Shown in pieces: positions 29,445-40,154 of a stretch of 64,000 nt of DNA (its first letter is position 1; each line of letters begins with the position of its first letter). Source of the stretch: DATAOG01 sp963753685 (GTDB lineage Bacteria; Pseudomonadota; Alphaproteobacteria; Geminicoccales; Geminicoccaceae). The position numbers and the translations under genes are program-made. The notes beneath the pieces were generated by a model. That model saw nothing but the letters and a program-made list of their open reading frames with translations, did not search any database and had not been told where the DNA came from. The DNA lies in NCBI GenBank assembly GCA_963753685.1, contig CAVWDE010000011.1, positions 124,001 through 188,000 of the forward strand. The letters are read 5' to 3'.

Positions 29445-29865
29445 GGCACGCTCCTGGCCGCCTGGCGGTCTTTGCCGGGCACCTGCGGCCATGGCCCGGG
29501 CAGCGTCAGTCGCTCGGGGGGCTTGAGCCGGAGCGGGATCTCGACCCCGGACGGCAGCCGGGCGGTCAGCGACCGCTGCTCGAGCTCGAGGTCGGCGCGC
29601 AGCGGCACGTCGGTGATCCGGACGATCTGGCCGGGCTGGGCCGGCTGCATGTCGAGATAGGCGCCGGCGAGGCGGGCGAGCCGGCTCGGCTGATCGAGCA
29701 GCGCCCATTCGGCGCGCAGGCGGTTGAGCTTGGCCTTCTCGGCCGAGATCGCGATCTGCAGCCCGCGCAGCTCGCCTTCCCGGCGGCGCACCTGATCCTT
29801 GAGCGTATAGAGCCCGGAGGCGGCAAGCAGCGCGATCAGGAGGCTCGCCAGCCCGAGCTTCATGG

Positions 29866-29869
<4 letters not shown>
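29441..29869 (-). CDS. ftsL: FtsL-like cell division protein
   Basis: Short bitopic membrane protein: N-terminal membrane helix (residues about 3-23) followed by a coiled-coil stretch (VRRREGELRGLQIAISAEKA, then LNRLRAEWALLDQPSRLARL). The latter resembles the alphaproteobacterial FtsL form, where 'L..EWA.L..P.RL..LA' is the most conserved part. It then has a proline-rich periplasmic tail of 60 or so residues that is longer than usual. 142 residues. The position between rsmH and ftsI supports the call as strongly as the sequence. Start and stop overlap both neighbours (ATGA). Confidence 0.85.
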
Positions 29870-30864
<995 letters not shown>

Positions 30865-31138
30865 CCAACCTCATCACCAAGCTGCCGCCGCGTCTTGATC
30901 CCGGTCGTCGTGGGCCAGTCGTCCGTGACGCGCCGACCTGGACGGCCGCAGCGTGACCAATATTCGCCGAGCCAGGTCTGCCAGACCTCGAGCCCGACCA
31001 AGATTGATCGCGCGATTGACCGCGAGTTTGGCAATCCACAAGCAAGATATGGCGACAAACTGGCGGTCCGACCGGTAGCGCGTGGCGGCATGACTTGCCT
31101 TTGACCACGGTTGCACTTTATCAAGCGGGAACTTTCAC
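30865..31138. other. Leader between candidate dcw promoter and rsmH, no gene recognised
   Basis: About 275 bases. All six frames were compared with what MraZ looks like (two SpoVT/AbrB-type DNA-binding repeats of about 70 residues each) and nothing resembles it. Short open frames exist on the minus strand but show no family features and have poor start context. Confidence 0.5.
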
Positions 31139-31165
31139 CCTATAGTTAACCGCCGGCGCAGTCAA
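31139..31165 (-). promoter_or_regulatory. Candidate promoter for the dcw cluster
   Basis: On the minus strand TTGACT (31165-31160) is followed after 15 bases by TATAGG (31144-31139), about 275 bases upstream of rsmH. It is in the AT-richest stretch of the 500-base space between rnpB and rsmH. The spacer is two bases short of ideal. The remaining leader holds no recognisable gene, so it would be a long untranslated region. Confidence 0.45.
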
Positions 31166-31275
31166 GGCCAATTTCCAAGAAACGTGTGTAAGGCACTGAA
31201 TCGGCGCGCGAAACGAGCGGACGACCGGACCGCGGCGGCGCCCGAAGGCTCGATTGCCGCCAAGACGAGACCGAG

Positions 31276-31298
31276 ACGAGGCCAGTCGCTGGCCTCGT
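31276..31298. terminator. Hairpin downstream of rnpB, possible bidirectional terminator
   Basis: A perfect 10-bp stem (ACGAGGCCAG and CTGGCCTCGT) with a 3-base loop. It lies 63 bases past the 3' end of the RNase P RNA in the direction of transcription and before the dcw promoter. The T-rich tract (TTCTACTTTTGTT) is on the plus-strand side; on the minus strand only CTCGGTCTCGTCTT follows, so the terminator is imperfect for rnpB. Confidence 0.5.
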
Positions 31299-31360
31299 GT
31301 TCTACTTTTGTTCCTCCACCTACGGGCGAATTCTGCCGGGTTGTGTCTGGCGCAATAGGA

Positions 31361-31766
<406 letters not shown>

Positions 31767-31772
31767 TCCAAG

Positions 31773-32528
31773 CTAGATGTCGGCGCCGCCGGCGCCGGGG
31801 TCAAGCGCCCCGAGCAAGGTCAGCAGACCATCCAGGCGGGCGAGCGTGTCCCGGTCGGGATCGCCGTCGACCCGCGCGGGCCGGAAGTGGCGCTGGAAGG
31901 CCGCGATCACGCGCCGGGTCGGCTCGTCGAGGTCGCCGTGGAGCGGTGCGGCATAGCCGACAGCCGCGAGCTGAGCCTGGAGGTCTTTGACCGGGCGCGC
32001 CGTGCCCTGACCATCGTCCGGCCAGAGGCCGATGCCGGCCGCCGCCAGTCGCGGCCAGTCGAACAGCTCGCCCGGGTCCTGCTTGCGGTCCGGGGCGACG
32101 TCGCTGTGGCCGAGCACGCGCCGCGCCGGGATCGGCCAGCGCTCCAGGATCGCCCGGCAGAGCTCGATGCAGGCGGCGTACTGGGCCTCCGTGAACGCCC
32201 GGTAGCCCCACTCGTGGCCGGGGTTGACCAGCTCGATCCCGATCGAGCGATCGTTGAGCCGGCTCTGGCCCTGCCAGGCGCTGACGCCGGCGTGCCAGGC
32301 GCGCAGGGCCTCGGGCACCAGGGCCACGACCGCGCCGTCCTCGTCGATCAGATAGTGCGCGCTGACCTTGGCCGCCGGATCGCGGAGCCGGGCCAGCGCC
32401 TCGGCCGCGCTCGGCATGCCGGTGTAGTGCAGGAGCAGAAGATCGACCGGGCAGCCCGGCGGCCGGGCATCGGCATTGGGCGACGGCTGGCGGCGCAGCC
32501 GGAGCGAAGCGACGCCGCCGCGCGTCAG
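31773..32528 (-). CDS. N-acetylmuramoyl-L-alanine amidase (Amidase_2, AmpD/AmiD-like)
   Basis: Zinc amidase that cuts the bond between MurNAc and the stem peptide. The first zinc His lies in LLLLHYTGM, followed by SAHYLIDEDGAVVALVPE, WHAGVSAW, NDRSIGIELVNPGHEWGY and the second zinc site VLGHSDVAPDRKQDPG. A C-terminal peptidoglycan-binding helical domain follows (DLQAQLAAVGYAAPLHGDLD). The LLLLHYTG strand lies before the first ATG (32417), so translation must begin upstream, but no ATG, GTG or TTG occurs in that frame. The only candidate joined to the previous gene is a CTG at 32528 overlapping its stop (CTGA). No signal peptide is seen, suggesting a cytoplasmic recycling role. Confidence 0.85.
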   Translation of the reverse strand: MTRGGVASLRLRRQPSPNADARPPGCPVDLLLLHYTGMPSAAEALARLRDPAAKVSAHYLIDEDGAVVALVPEALRAWHAGVSAWQGQSRLNDRSIGIELVNPGHEWGYRAFTEAQYAACIELCRAILERWPIPARRVLGHSDVAPDRKQDPGELFDWPRLAAAGIGLWPDDGQGTARPVKDLQAQLAAVGYAAPLHGDLDEPTRRVIAAFQRHFRPARVDGDPDRDTLARLDGLLTLLGALDPGAGGADI

Positions 32529-35079
32529 AACCGGCGCAGCAGGCGCTGCAGATAGTCGAGCTCGTCGGCCGGTCGCTGGCGCTCGCTGGCGCGCCGCTGC
32601 AGCTCCTCGAGCACCGCCCGCGCCTTGCCGAGATCGAGCTGGGTCGGGACCTTCTCGCCCCAGAGGTCGACGCCGCCCTGGTTGTACACCGAGCGGCCGA
32701 GCGGATCCCGGTTGTTCGGCGCCTGGCCATACTGCTGCCCGGGCATCCGACCCTGGCCCTGGCCGTACATGCGCTGCATCTCCTGCATCATCGCCTGGCC
32801 GCCCTGGCGCAGCTGGTCGAGCGCCTTGCTCTGGGGGTCGACCGCCTGGTCGGGCGCGCCGCCTTTGAGGGCATCGCGCGCGGCCCGCATGGCCAGCTCG
32901 GCCTCGCCCAGGCTCCGGGGGATCTCGGCGCCGGCCTCGCCGATCGCCCGCATCAGCTCGCCCAGCATCCGTCGGAGCGCCTCCTGATCCTGCGCCATCT
33001 GCCCGAGCTGGCCGCCCTGGTCGCCCATCTGGCCCTGCTGGTCACCCGGCTGCATCTGGCCCATCTGCCCGTCCTGCTGGCCCTCCTGACCCTGCTGGCC
33101 CTGCTGATCCTGCTCGCCGAACGGGTCCTGCTGCTCCTGCCGGCCGCCCTTGCGGGTCATGCCGAAGGTCTTGTCGAGCAGCCCCTGCTGGCGCTGGATC
33201 ATCTTCTGCAGCTGGCTCATCATCTGCTGGCCCTGCTGCATCTGGCCGTTGTGGGCGACCTGGAGGTTCTCGAGCATCTCCTGCAGCTGGGCGAGCATCT
33301 GCTGGGCGGCATCGCGGGCGCCGGTCTTGATCATCTCCCGCATCTTGTCGAGCATCTGCTGCAGGTCCTCGCGCTGGACCTGGATCGCATTCGGATCGGT
33401 CGCGGCGGCGGCTGCTGATCCGCCGACTGCTGCTGCTGCTGCGCCTGCTGGGCGAGCGCGTCCAGATACTCGTTCATGGCGCGCTGGAGCTCTTTCATCA
33501 GCCGATCGAGCTCCTGGTCGCTGGCCCCTTTGTCCAAAGCGTCCTTGAGGGCCTGCTGCAGCTGTCGCAGGTCGCGCTCGGCCAGCGACACGCTGCCGTC
33601 CTCGAGGTGCAGGGCGGTGTCCCAGAGCAATGCGAGCACGCCGTCCAGAGTCTTCTGGTCGGGATTGAACAGCAGGCGCAGCGCCGCCGAGCGCAGCGCC
33701 ATGAAGACCGCGGTGTCGTTCTGGAACATGGCCGGCGCCCGGCTCAGCTGGTCGAGCGCCGCCACGACCTCGTCGGTCTGTTCCGGATCGGCCGCCAGCC
33801 GGCGCCGCTGCTCGATGATCGCCCGCGCCACCGGGTGCTTGAACGCGCGCGCCGGCAGCACCAGCTGCTGCGGCTGGCTCTGGCCGTGCTGACCGATGCC
33901 GTCGACCGCCTCGAGCCGGGCCACGACCGGCAGCCCGGCCCAGGGATGCGGGGTCAGATCGACATAGCCCGCGTCATCGATCTTGGTCGTGCCGGCGGCC
34001 GGCCGCATCAGCTCGATCCGCTCGACCCGGTCCTCGTGGCCGACCCGGTTGATCAGGAGCGCGATGCTGGTGACCCCGTAGTCGTCCCCGGCCTGGAAGT
34101 GCGAGCGCAAAACCCCCCGCTGGGTCGCCGCCGGCGCCTCGGCGAACTCGATGGTCGGCGGCTGATCGGGCACCGCCTCGATCTGCCAGACCCCGAGCTC
34201 CTGGCCGGCGCTGCCGACCCGCAGCTGGCCCGAGCGGCCGATCACCATGCTGGCCTCGGCGCTCTCCTCGGCGATCTTGACGAACGGCTTGGTCTCCTTG
34301 TCGAGGCCGAGCGAGAAGCTCGGCGCCGGCTCGCCCAGATGGTGCAACTGGGCGAGCACCTCGCTGCCCATCGGCAGGGCGACTTTGGCCGGTGCGCGCA
34401 CGACCGCCGGCACGCCCGGCGCCGGGCGCTCGGCCTCGAGCCGGACCGGCGGCTTGCCGGTGTAGAGCGGCGGCGTCACCCAGAGCGTCAGCTCGACCGG
34501 CGCCTCGGCCATGGGCGCGGCCCGGCGCAGCTCGAACGCCTGCAGCAGGCGTTGGGGCGCCATGCCCCCGGCCTCGACCAGGCCCACGATCAGCAGCAGC
34601 AGCAAAGCCGCGCGCAGTGCCCAGGGATCGCGCCTGGGCAGGTCGGAGCGCGGCGGCCCGACCCGCAGCCGGCGGAGCGCCTGGGCAAGCCGCTCCTGGT
34701 GACGCTGCCAGAGCGACCGGGTCGCCGGATCGTCGCCGCCCCCGGACAGCCGATCGCCGAGCGAGCGCAGCGGCTGGTGCGCAAGCGCGTTGACCCGCTC
34801 CAGGCGACGCAGGCCGCTGGCCTGGTCGGGCCAGCGCACCCCGGCGCGCGCCCGCCACAGGCTCCAGCCCAGGCTGCCCGCGAGCACGGCGAGCGCGAGC
34901 CCGTGCAGCCAGCCCGGCAGCAGCGCCCAGAGCCCGAGCAGGCTGACCACCAGGAACAGCCCGACCAGCGCCAGGCTCGGCCACAACGCCGCCCATGCCG
35001 CTTCGAAAGCCGCCGCGGCCCGCGCCAGGATCACCCGTCGGCGAAAGCCGAAGCTGCGTCTCGGATCGGCATCGCGCAT
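32525..35079 (-). CDS. DUF4175 (TIGR02302) membrane protein, one-base frameshift
   Basis: Large alphaproteobacterial protein of unknown function. N-terminal basic segment, two membrane helices (about residues 32-75), a third near residue 165, then a long periplasmic-type region and a Gln/Met-rich C-terminal third (MQQGQQMMSQLQKMIQRQQG; GQQGQEGQQDGQMGQMQ). The N-terminal part breaks after QQQQSADQQPP near 33400-33412 and continues one frame away as ATDPNAIQVQREDLQQMLDK. The total is two over a multiple of three, as for one lost base in a repetitive GCC/CGG stretch. Corrected, about 850 residues, the family size. ATG 35079. It lies between lysA and the amidase, as in many relatives. Confidence 0.88.
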
Positions 35080-35093
35080 GCCCGCTCTCCTCG

Positions 35094-36386
35094 CTACCCC
35101 GCCGCACCGCGCTCGATCGCGGGCGGGGCCAACCATGGTGGCAGATGCTCGTCGGCGAAGCGCTTCGCCGGCTCGATGCGCGGCTTGATCACCGCCCAGC
35201 GCGCCCCGTCGACCAACACCTCGGCCGCCATCGGCCGCGAGTTGTAGTCGGACGCCATGGCCGCGCCATACGCACCCGCCCCAGTTAACACTATCAGATC
35301 TTCCGGCGCGAGTGGGGGTAAATCGCGCCCGCGCGCGAAAACATCGGCGCTTTCGCAGATCGGCCCGACCAGATCGACCGCCTGCAGCGGCGGCCCGGCC
35401 GCGGGTTCGGCCACCGGCAGGACCGCGTGCCAGGCATCGTAGAGCGCCGGGCGCAACAGGTTGTTCATGCCGGCATCGAGCACCACGCAGGGCCGCTCCG
35501 CGCCCGGCTTGACATACAGCACCCGGGTCAGGAGCACCCCCGCCTCGGCCACCAGCCAGCGCCCCGGCTCGAACACCAGCTCGACCTCGAGCCCGGCGGT
35601 CAGGCGGCCGATCAGCGCGGCGTAGGCGTCCAGATCCAATTCCTCCTCGCCCCGGTAGCGGACCCCGAGGCCGCCGCCGAGGTCGAGCCGGCGGATGCCG
35701 ATCCCGGCACGATGCAAGTCCCGGGCCAACTCGATTCCGCGCCGATAGGCCGCCTCGAATGGCGCGAGGCTCAGGATCTGCGAGCCGATGTGCAGATGCA
35801 GGCCGACGATCTCGATCCCGGCCAGCCGGCTGGCGAGGTCGTAGACCGCGAGCGCCTGGTCGTGGGCGATGCCGAACTTGTCCTGACGGCGGCCGGTGCT
35901 GATCTTGTCGTGGCTCTCTGCGGCGACGTCGGGGTTGATCCGCAGGGCCACCGGCGCCCGCAGCCGGCGCGCCGCCGCGACCTCGCCGAGGACGACCAGC
36001 TCCGGCACCGATTCGACGTTGAACTGCGCGATCTGTGCATCCAGCGCCAGGATCATCTCGTCGCGGCTCTTGCCGACACCAGAGAACACGATCCGCTCGG
36101 CCGGCACGCCGGCGGCGCGCGCGCGCTGCAGCTCGCCGCCCGAGACCACCTCGGCCCCGGCCCCCTCGGCCGCCAGCGTCCGGATCACCGCGAGATTGCT
36201 GTTCGCCTTGAGCGCGTAGCAGAGCATCGCCGGCTGCCCGGCGAACGCCTCGAAGAAACGCCGCACGCGCGCCCGCATGCCGCTCGAGGCATAGACGTAG
36301 GCAGGCGTCCCGACCGCGGCCGCGATGGTCGCAAGCGGCACCGCCTCCGCACACAGCTGGCCATCCCGATAGCCGAACTCGCTCAT
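35094..36386 (-). CDS. lysA: Diaminopimelate decarboxylase
   Basis: PLP enzyme for the last step of lysine synthesis, decarboxylating meso-DAP. The PLP lysine is K60 in CYALKANSN. Also GLHLHIGSQI, DLGGGLGVRY, EPGRWLVAEAGVLLTRVLYV and the dimer-interface active-site motif CESADVFARGRDLP. 430 residues, normal. The start ATG at 36386 overlaps the lptM stop by four bases (ATGA). Besides lysine supply, its substrate meso-DAP is also used by MurE in the neighbouring cluster. Confidence 0.96.
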   Translation of the reverse strand: MSEFGYRDGQLCAEAVPLATIAAAVGTPAYVYASSGMRARVRRFFEAFAGQPAMLCYALKANSNLAVIRTLAAEGAGAEVVSGGELQRARAAGVPAERIVFSGVGKSRDEMILALDAQIAQFNVESVPELVVLGEVAAARRLRAPVALRINPDVAAESHDKISTGRRQDKFGIAHDQALAVYDLASRLAGIEIVGLHLHIGSQILSLAPFEAAYRRGIELARDLHRAGIGIRRLDLGGGLGVRYRGEEELDLDAYAALIGRLTAGLEVELVFEPGRWLVAEAGVLLTRVLYVKPGAERPCVVLDAGMNNLLRPALYDAWHAVLPVAEPAAGPPLQAVDLVGPICESADVFARGRDLPPLAPEDLIVLTGAGAYGAAMASDYNSRPMAAEVLVDGARWAVIKPRIEPAKRFADEHLPPWLAPPAIERGAAG

Positions 36387-36634
36387 GGTCGACCCTCGGA
36401 TGGGGGCTGACCCTCGGGTTGGGGCTGAGCTTCGGGTTGAGGCTGAGCTTCGGGTTGGGGCTCAGCCTTGGATTTGTCGTTCTGGTCCTCGTAGCCGGGG
36501 TCGCCCGGCTTCGGCAGGCGCAGCGGACCCCGCTTGCCGCAGGCCGCGAGCGCGCCGGACGCGAGCAGGACGAGCATCAGCCGCCGCGCCGCCACCGGCC
36601 GATCCGGGCGCTCAGTGGAGGACAAATCCGACAT
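36383..36634 (-). CDS. lptM: LptM-like outer membrane lipoprotein
   Basis: Small lipoprotein of 83 residues: basic N-terminus, hydrophobic core and lipobox LAAC, followed at once by the family signature GKRGPLRLP. LptM (YifL) proteins assist assembly of the LptDE lipopolysaccharide translocon. The C-terminal third is a repetitive low-complexity tail (AEPQPEAQPQPEAQPQPEGQ) encoded by an 18-bp tandem repeat, longer than in most relatives. It sits between argH and lysA, its usual place. Confidence 0.87.
   Translation of the reverse strand: MSDLSSTERPDRPVAARRLMLVLLASGALAACGKRGPLRLPKPGDPGYEDQNDKSKAEPQPEAQPQPEAQPQPEGQPPSEGRP
36405..36458. repeat. Three 18-bp tandem repeats in lptM
   Basis: Units at 36405-36422, 36423-36440 and 36441-36458, of the form GGCTGAGCTTCGGGTTGG; a degenerate fourth starts at 36459. 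Unit length is a multiple of three, so copy-number changes keep the frame and only alter the length of the Pro/Gln/Glu tail. Confidence 0.9.
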
Positions 36635-36727
36635 GGCTGCCCAGGGCTGCGAAGCCGCTCTGAAGGCCGAGGGTGAGGTCGCCGACCTGTATCATCCCGC
36701 CGACGCGACGAAGAGTTCCATGCCGGC

Positions 36728-38140
36728 TCACAGATAGCGCTCCCGGGCGCTCGCGATCGCCGCGCGCACCCGGACGGGTGCGGTGCCGCCGAAGCTGGTC
36801 CGGGACGCGACCGCCCGCTCCACGCTCAAGACCTCGAGCGCCTCGGCGGTGATCCGCGGCTCGACCACCTGGAGCTCGGCGAGGCCGAGGTCCGCGAGCT
36901 CGACGCCCAGCGCCTCGGCCCGCCGCACCGCCTGGGCGGCGATGCCGTGGGCGGCGCGAAACGGCAGGCCGAGCCTGAGGACCAGCCAGTCCGCGAGATC
37001 GGTCGCGGTGGTGTGGCCGACCGCGGCGGCGGCCGCGAGGCGCGCGGGGTCGATCGTCATGCCGGTGATCATAGCGGCCATGGCGGCAAGGCACAGGGCC
37101 AGGCTGTCGGCGGCGTCGAACACCGGCTCCTTGTCCTCCTGCAGGTCCTTGGCGTAGGCGAGCGGCAGGCCCTTGAGGACGATCAGCAGGGCGTTCAGGC
37201 CACCGATCACCCGGCCGGTCTTGGCGCGCACCAGTTCGGCGGCGTCGGGGTTGCGCTTCTGGGGCATGATCGAGCTGCCGCTCGAGAACGCCTCGGCCAT
37301 GCGCACGAAGGCGAACTGAGGCGTCGACCAGAGCACCAGCTCCTCGGCGAGGCGCGACAGATGGACCGCACAGATCGCCGCCGCCGCCAGGAACTCGAGC
37401 GCGAAGTCGCGATCCGCCACGGCATCGATCGAGTTCGCGCAGGGGCGCGCGAAGCCCAGCTCCGCCGCCGTCTGGTCGCGGTCGATCGGGAAGCTCGTGC
37501 CGGCGAGCGCGGCGGCGCCGAGCGGGCACTCGTCGAGCCGGGTGCCGGCATCGGCGAACCGGCCGCGGTCGCGCCCGAGCATCTCGACGTAGGCCAAAAG
37601 ATGGTGACCGAGCGTGACCGGCTGGGCCGCCTGCAGGTGGGTGAAGCCCGGCATCACCGAGGCGCTGTGCTCCTCGGCGCGCGCCAGCAGCGCCGCCTGC
37701 AGGTCGCGGAGCAGATCGTCGGTCCGCGCGATCGCGGCGCGCACCCAGAGCCGGAAGTCGGTCGCCACCTGATCGTTGCGCGAGCGCGCCGTGTGCAGCT
37801 TCCGGCCGGGCTCGCCGATCAGCTCGGTGAGCCTGGCCTCGATGTTCAGGTGGATGTCCTCGAGCGCGGCGCTGAACGGAAACTGGTCGGCCTCGATCTC
37901 GCGCAGGATCTGGTCGAGACCGGTCACGATCGCCTCGCATTCGGCCATATCCAGAAGGCCGACCTTGGCGAGCATACGGGCATGCGCCTTGGAGCCTTCG
38001 ACATCTTGCGCATAGAGCCGCTTGTCGAAGCCGATCGAGGCGTTTATCTGCTGCATGAGGGGGGCTGGGCCGCGCTCGAAATGCCCGCCCCACAGATCGA
38101 CCCCGCGCGCCCGCGGGCCCCGCTGCCCGGCGTCGCTCAT
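36728..38140 (-). CDS. argH: Argininosuccinate lyase
   Basis: Fumarase-superfamily enzyme that splits argininosuccinate into arginine and fumarate. N-terminal LWGGHFERGPAPLMQQINAS, KLHTARSRNDQVATDFRLW, MPGFTHLQAAQPVTLGHHLL with the catalytic His, and the superfamily signature SSGSSIMPQKRNPD. 470 residues from the ATG at 38140. It is divergent from the TlpA-like gene, with 66 bases between their starts, and is followed by lptM after 93 bases. Confidence 0.96.
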   Translation of the reverse strand: MSDAGQRGPRARGVDLWGGHFERGPAPLMQQINASIGFDKRLYAQDVEGSKAHARMLAKVGLLDMAECEAIVTGLDQILREIEADQFPFSAALEDIHLNIEARLTELIGEPGRKLHTARSRNDQVATDFRLWVRAAIARTDDLLRDLQAALLARAEEHSASVMPGFTHLQAAQPVTLGHHLLAYVEMLGRDRGRFADAGTRLDECPLGAAALAGTSFPIDRDQTAAELGFARPCANSIDAVADRDFALEFLAAAAICAVHLSRLAEELVLWSTPQFAFVRMAEAFSSGSSIMPQKRNPDAAELVRAKTGRVIGGLNALLIVLKGLPLAYAKDLQEDKEPVFDAADSLALCLAAMAAMITGMTIDPARLAAAAAVGHTTATDLADWLVLRLGLPFRAAHGIAAQAVRRAEALGVELADLGLAELQVVEPRITAEALEVLSVERAVASRTSFGGTAPVRVRAAIASARERYL

Positions 38141-38206
38141 GGCGCAGCCCGCAAGCGCATGCCGATGGTCCCGCGCGACCCGGCCTGGAAGGGACTGGAA
38201 GAGCCC

Positions 38207-38782
38207 ATGACTGATCCCCTGCGTGCGGCGCTCGCGTTCACCGCGCTCATGGCGCTGCTCACGCCCTTGCCGGCGGCCGCGTTCAACCTCGCGCCGACCA
38301 CGCCCAGGCCGGCGCCCGAGCTGGCGTTCCAGGACGCCCAGGGCCATCCCTTGTCGCTCGAGGACTTTCGCGGCCAGGTGGTGGTCCTCAACCTCTGGGC
38401 GACCTGGTGCGGCCCCTGCCGGAGCGAGATGCCCTCGCTCGATCGGCTCCAGGCGGAGGCGGGCGGCGCCGGGCTGCACGTCCTGCCGCTGTCGGTCGAT
38501 CGGGCGGACCTGGCGCAGATCCAGACCTTCTACCAGGACACCGGTATCCAGCACCTGAACATCTACCGCGACCCCAGCGCCGCGGCAAGCCGGGCGCTCG
38601 GCGCCTTCGGCCTGCCGACTACGCTGGTGATCGACGCCGAGGGGCGCGAGGTCGGGCGGGTGATCGGGCCCGCCGAGTGGGACAGCGCCGAGGCCCTGGC
38701 CGCGCTGCGGGCGGTCATGGCGAAGACCGCGCACAGCCACTGGGGTGGGGTCCAGGCAGCGGCGGATGTGCGCTCGCCATGA
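38207..38782 (+). CDS. TlpA-like periplasmic thioredoxin
   Basis: A signal peptide (residues 1-25, ending PAAA) precedes a TlpA/ResA-type thioredoxin domain: LSLEDFRGQVVVLNLWATWC with the active site W-C68-G-P-C71 and the cis-proline loop GLPTTLVIDAEG. 191 residues. Such proteins keep periplasmic thiols reduced, often for cytochrome maturation; the partner is not visible here. The position divergent from argH is typical for alphaproteobacteria. The ATG at 38207 has GGAAGAG upstream; longer upstream frames overlap argH and lack a signal. Confidence 0.9.
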   Translation: MTDPLRAALAFTALMALLTPLPAAAFNLAPTTPRPAPELAFQDAQGHPLSLEDFRGQVVVLNLWATWCGPCRSEMPSLDRLQAEAGGAGLHVLPLSVDRADLAQIQTFYQDTGIQHLNIYRDPSAAASRALGAFGLPTTLVIDAEGREVGRVIGPAEWDSAEALAALRAVMAKTAHSHWGGVQAAADVRSP

Positions 38783-38866
38783 TCCTGGCGGCCAGCGCCC
38801 AGGCCGCCGGGGCGCGATCCGGATCTTCCGATACCCCTTAAGCCAGAGCATTGGAGACGCTGGTCA

Positions 38867-39347
38867 ATGGCGCAATCCGTCTGGAAGTCAGGCAACGCCG
38901 CCGGCAGCAGCTGGACCATCAAGGGCGTGCAGGAGGCGACCCGTGAGGCGGTGCGCGAGGCTGCGGCTCAGGCCGAGCTGCTGATCGGCGACTGGGTCGA
39001 CCAGGCGCTGCGCGGGGCCGCGCTGGCGGCGATGCATCCCGCCCCGCCACCCGCCACCCGGTCCGATGTCGCCGCCGTCCTCGGGGAGGTGGCCGAGCTC
39101 AAGGCGACCGTGAAGGAGCTTGCCGGCGCCAGGGCGACCCCGAAGGATCCCGCCGAGTTCGAGGGCGATCCTGAAGGAGCTGGCCGAGCTGCGGGCGACG
39201 GTCCAGGCGCTGGTCCAGCAGCTCGAGCGGCAGGAGCGCCACGAGCGGCAGGAGCGGCCGGTGGTCCGGCACGTCCTGGTCGAGCAGCGCAAGTCGGTCC
39301 GCGTGCCACCCCGGCGCGGCGGCGACCGGGATGACCGCGGCCCCTGA
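38867..39347 (+). CDS. Uncharacterised RHH-like / coiled-coil protein, one-base frameshift
   Basis: The N-terminal 50 residues (SSWTIKGVQEATREAVREAA; IGDWVDQALRGAALAAM) resemble a ribbon-helix-helix type fold: a short strand followed by two helices, as in DNA-binding proteins of the Arc/CopG class. Helical segments follow, VLGEVAELKATVKELA and, in the next frame, ILKELAELRATVQALVQQLE, then an Arg-rich tail ending GGDRDDRGP. Removing one G from 39163-39165 joins the frames; the length is one over a multiple of three. Corrected, about 159 residues. No partner gene is apparent. Confidence 0.6.
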
Positions 39348-39674
39348 GCCCTTGCCCGGCATCGCTGCCTGATGCCGTTTGCCGAACCGGTGCGGCAAAG
39401 AGTTCCCGCTCGGGCGCCGCCGCGGCGCCTGGGTCAGACGCCGCCTGAGGCGTCGAGCGCCAGCAGTGCCCGGCATCGACTGCACGATTTTCTACCACTG
39501 ATCTAGCCCACCACGGATCTGATACACGCCGACGGGCGCGACGACGGCTCGGTCGGCGCGGGCAAGGGTTCTTTTACATTCGGATGACTAGCCTGATGCC
39601 TCGGAACGGAGGGTCGGCGCCGGACGCGCGCTGGCACCCCGCCGGGCCCATTGCCACGGCCAGTCGGTCCGCTC
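39348..39674. other. Intergenic, no gene recognised
   Basis: About 325 bases. It contains a 6-bp stem (GACGCC...GGCGTC) near 39435-39455. Open frames here are antisense shadows without family features. Confidence 0.5.
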
Positions 39675-40154
39675 ATGACTGTTGCCCGCGCGGGCGCCGC
39701 GCTGATGATCGCATTTTGCTGGCTGTGCCGCAGCGGAGCGGCGGCCGCCACCGAGACCCGCGAGCAGGCGATCGGCTGCCTGGCGCTCACCATGTACTGG
39801 GAAGCCAAGGCGGAGGGCCGCGAGGGGATGCTCGCGGTCGCCGCGGTGGTGCTCAACCGGGTCGCCCATCCGAAGTTCCCGAGCACCGTCTGTGGCGTGG
39901 TCAAGCAGGGCGGCGAGCAGCCGCCCTGCCAGTTCTCGTGGTGGTGCGACGGCAAGAGCGACCAGCCGACCGAGGCGCGCGCCTGGAGCCGGGCCGAGCA
40001 TCTGGCCCGCGCGATCCTCGCCGATCCGTCCAAGGTGCCGCGGCGCGACCCGACGAAGGGCGCCCTGTTCTTCCACAGCGCCCGGATCTCGACCCCCTGG
40101 GCCGTGCCGCGCCAGCGCACGGTCCAGATCGGCCACCACATCTTCTATCGCTGA
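39675..40154 (+). CDS. Cell wall hydrolase, SleB type
   Basis: Secreted protein of 159 residues. A signal peptide (about residues 1-25) is followed by a Hydrolase_2 (SleB) domain: CLALTMYWEAKAEGREGMLA with the catalytic Glu at about residue 43, VVLNRVAHPKFPSTVCGVV, and CQFSWWCDGK. SleB-type enzymes are lytic transglycosylases that cut glycan strands; in Gram-negatives they serve wall remodelling. The ATG at 39675 is chosen over a TTG at 39651 because it gives a compact signal peptide. Confidence 0.87.
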   Translation: MTVARAGAALMIAFCWLCRSGAAAATETREQAIGCLALTMYWEAKAEGREGMLAVAAVVLNRVAHPKFPSTVCGVVKQGGEQPPCQFSWWCDGKSDQPTEARAWSRAEHLARAILADPSKVPRRDPTKGALFFHSARISTPWAVPRQRTVQIGHHIFYR

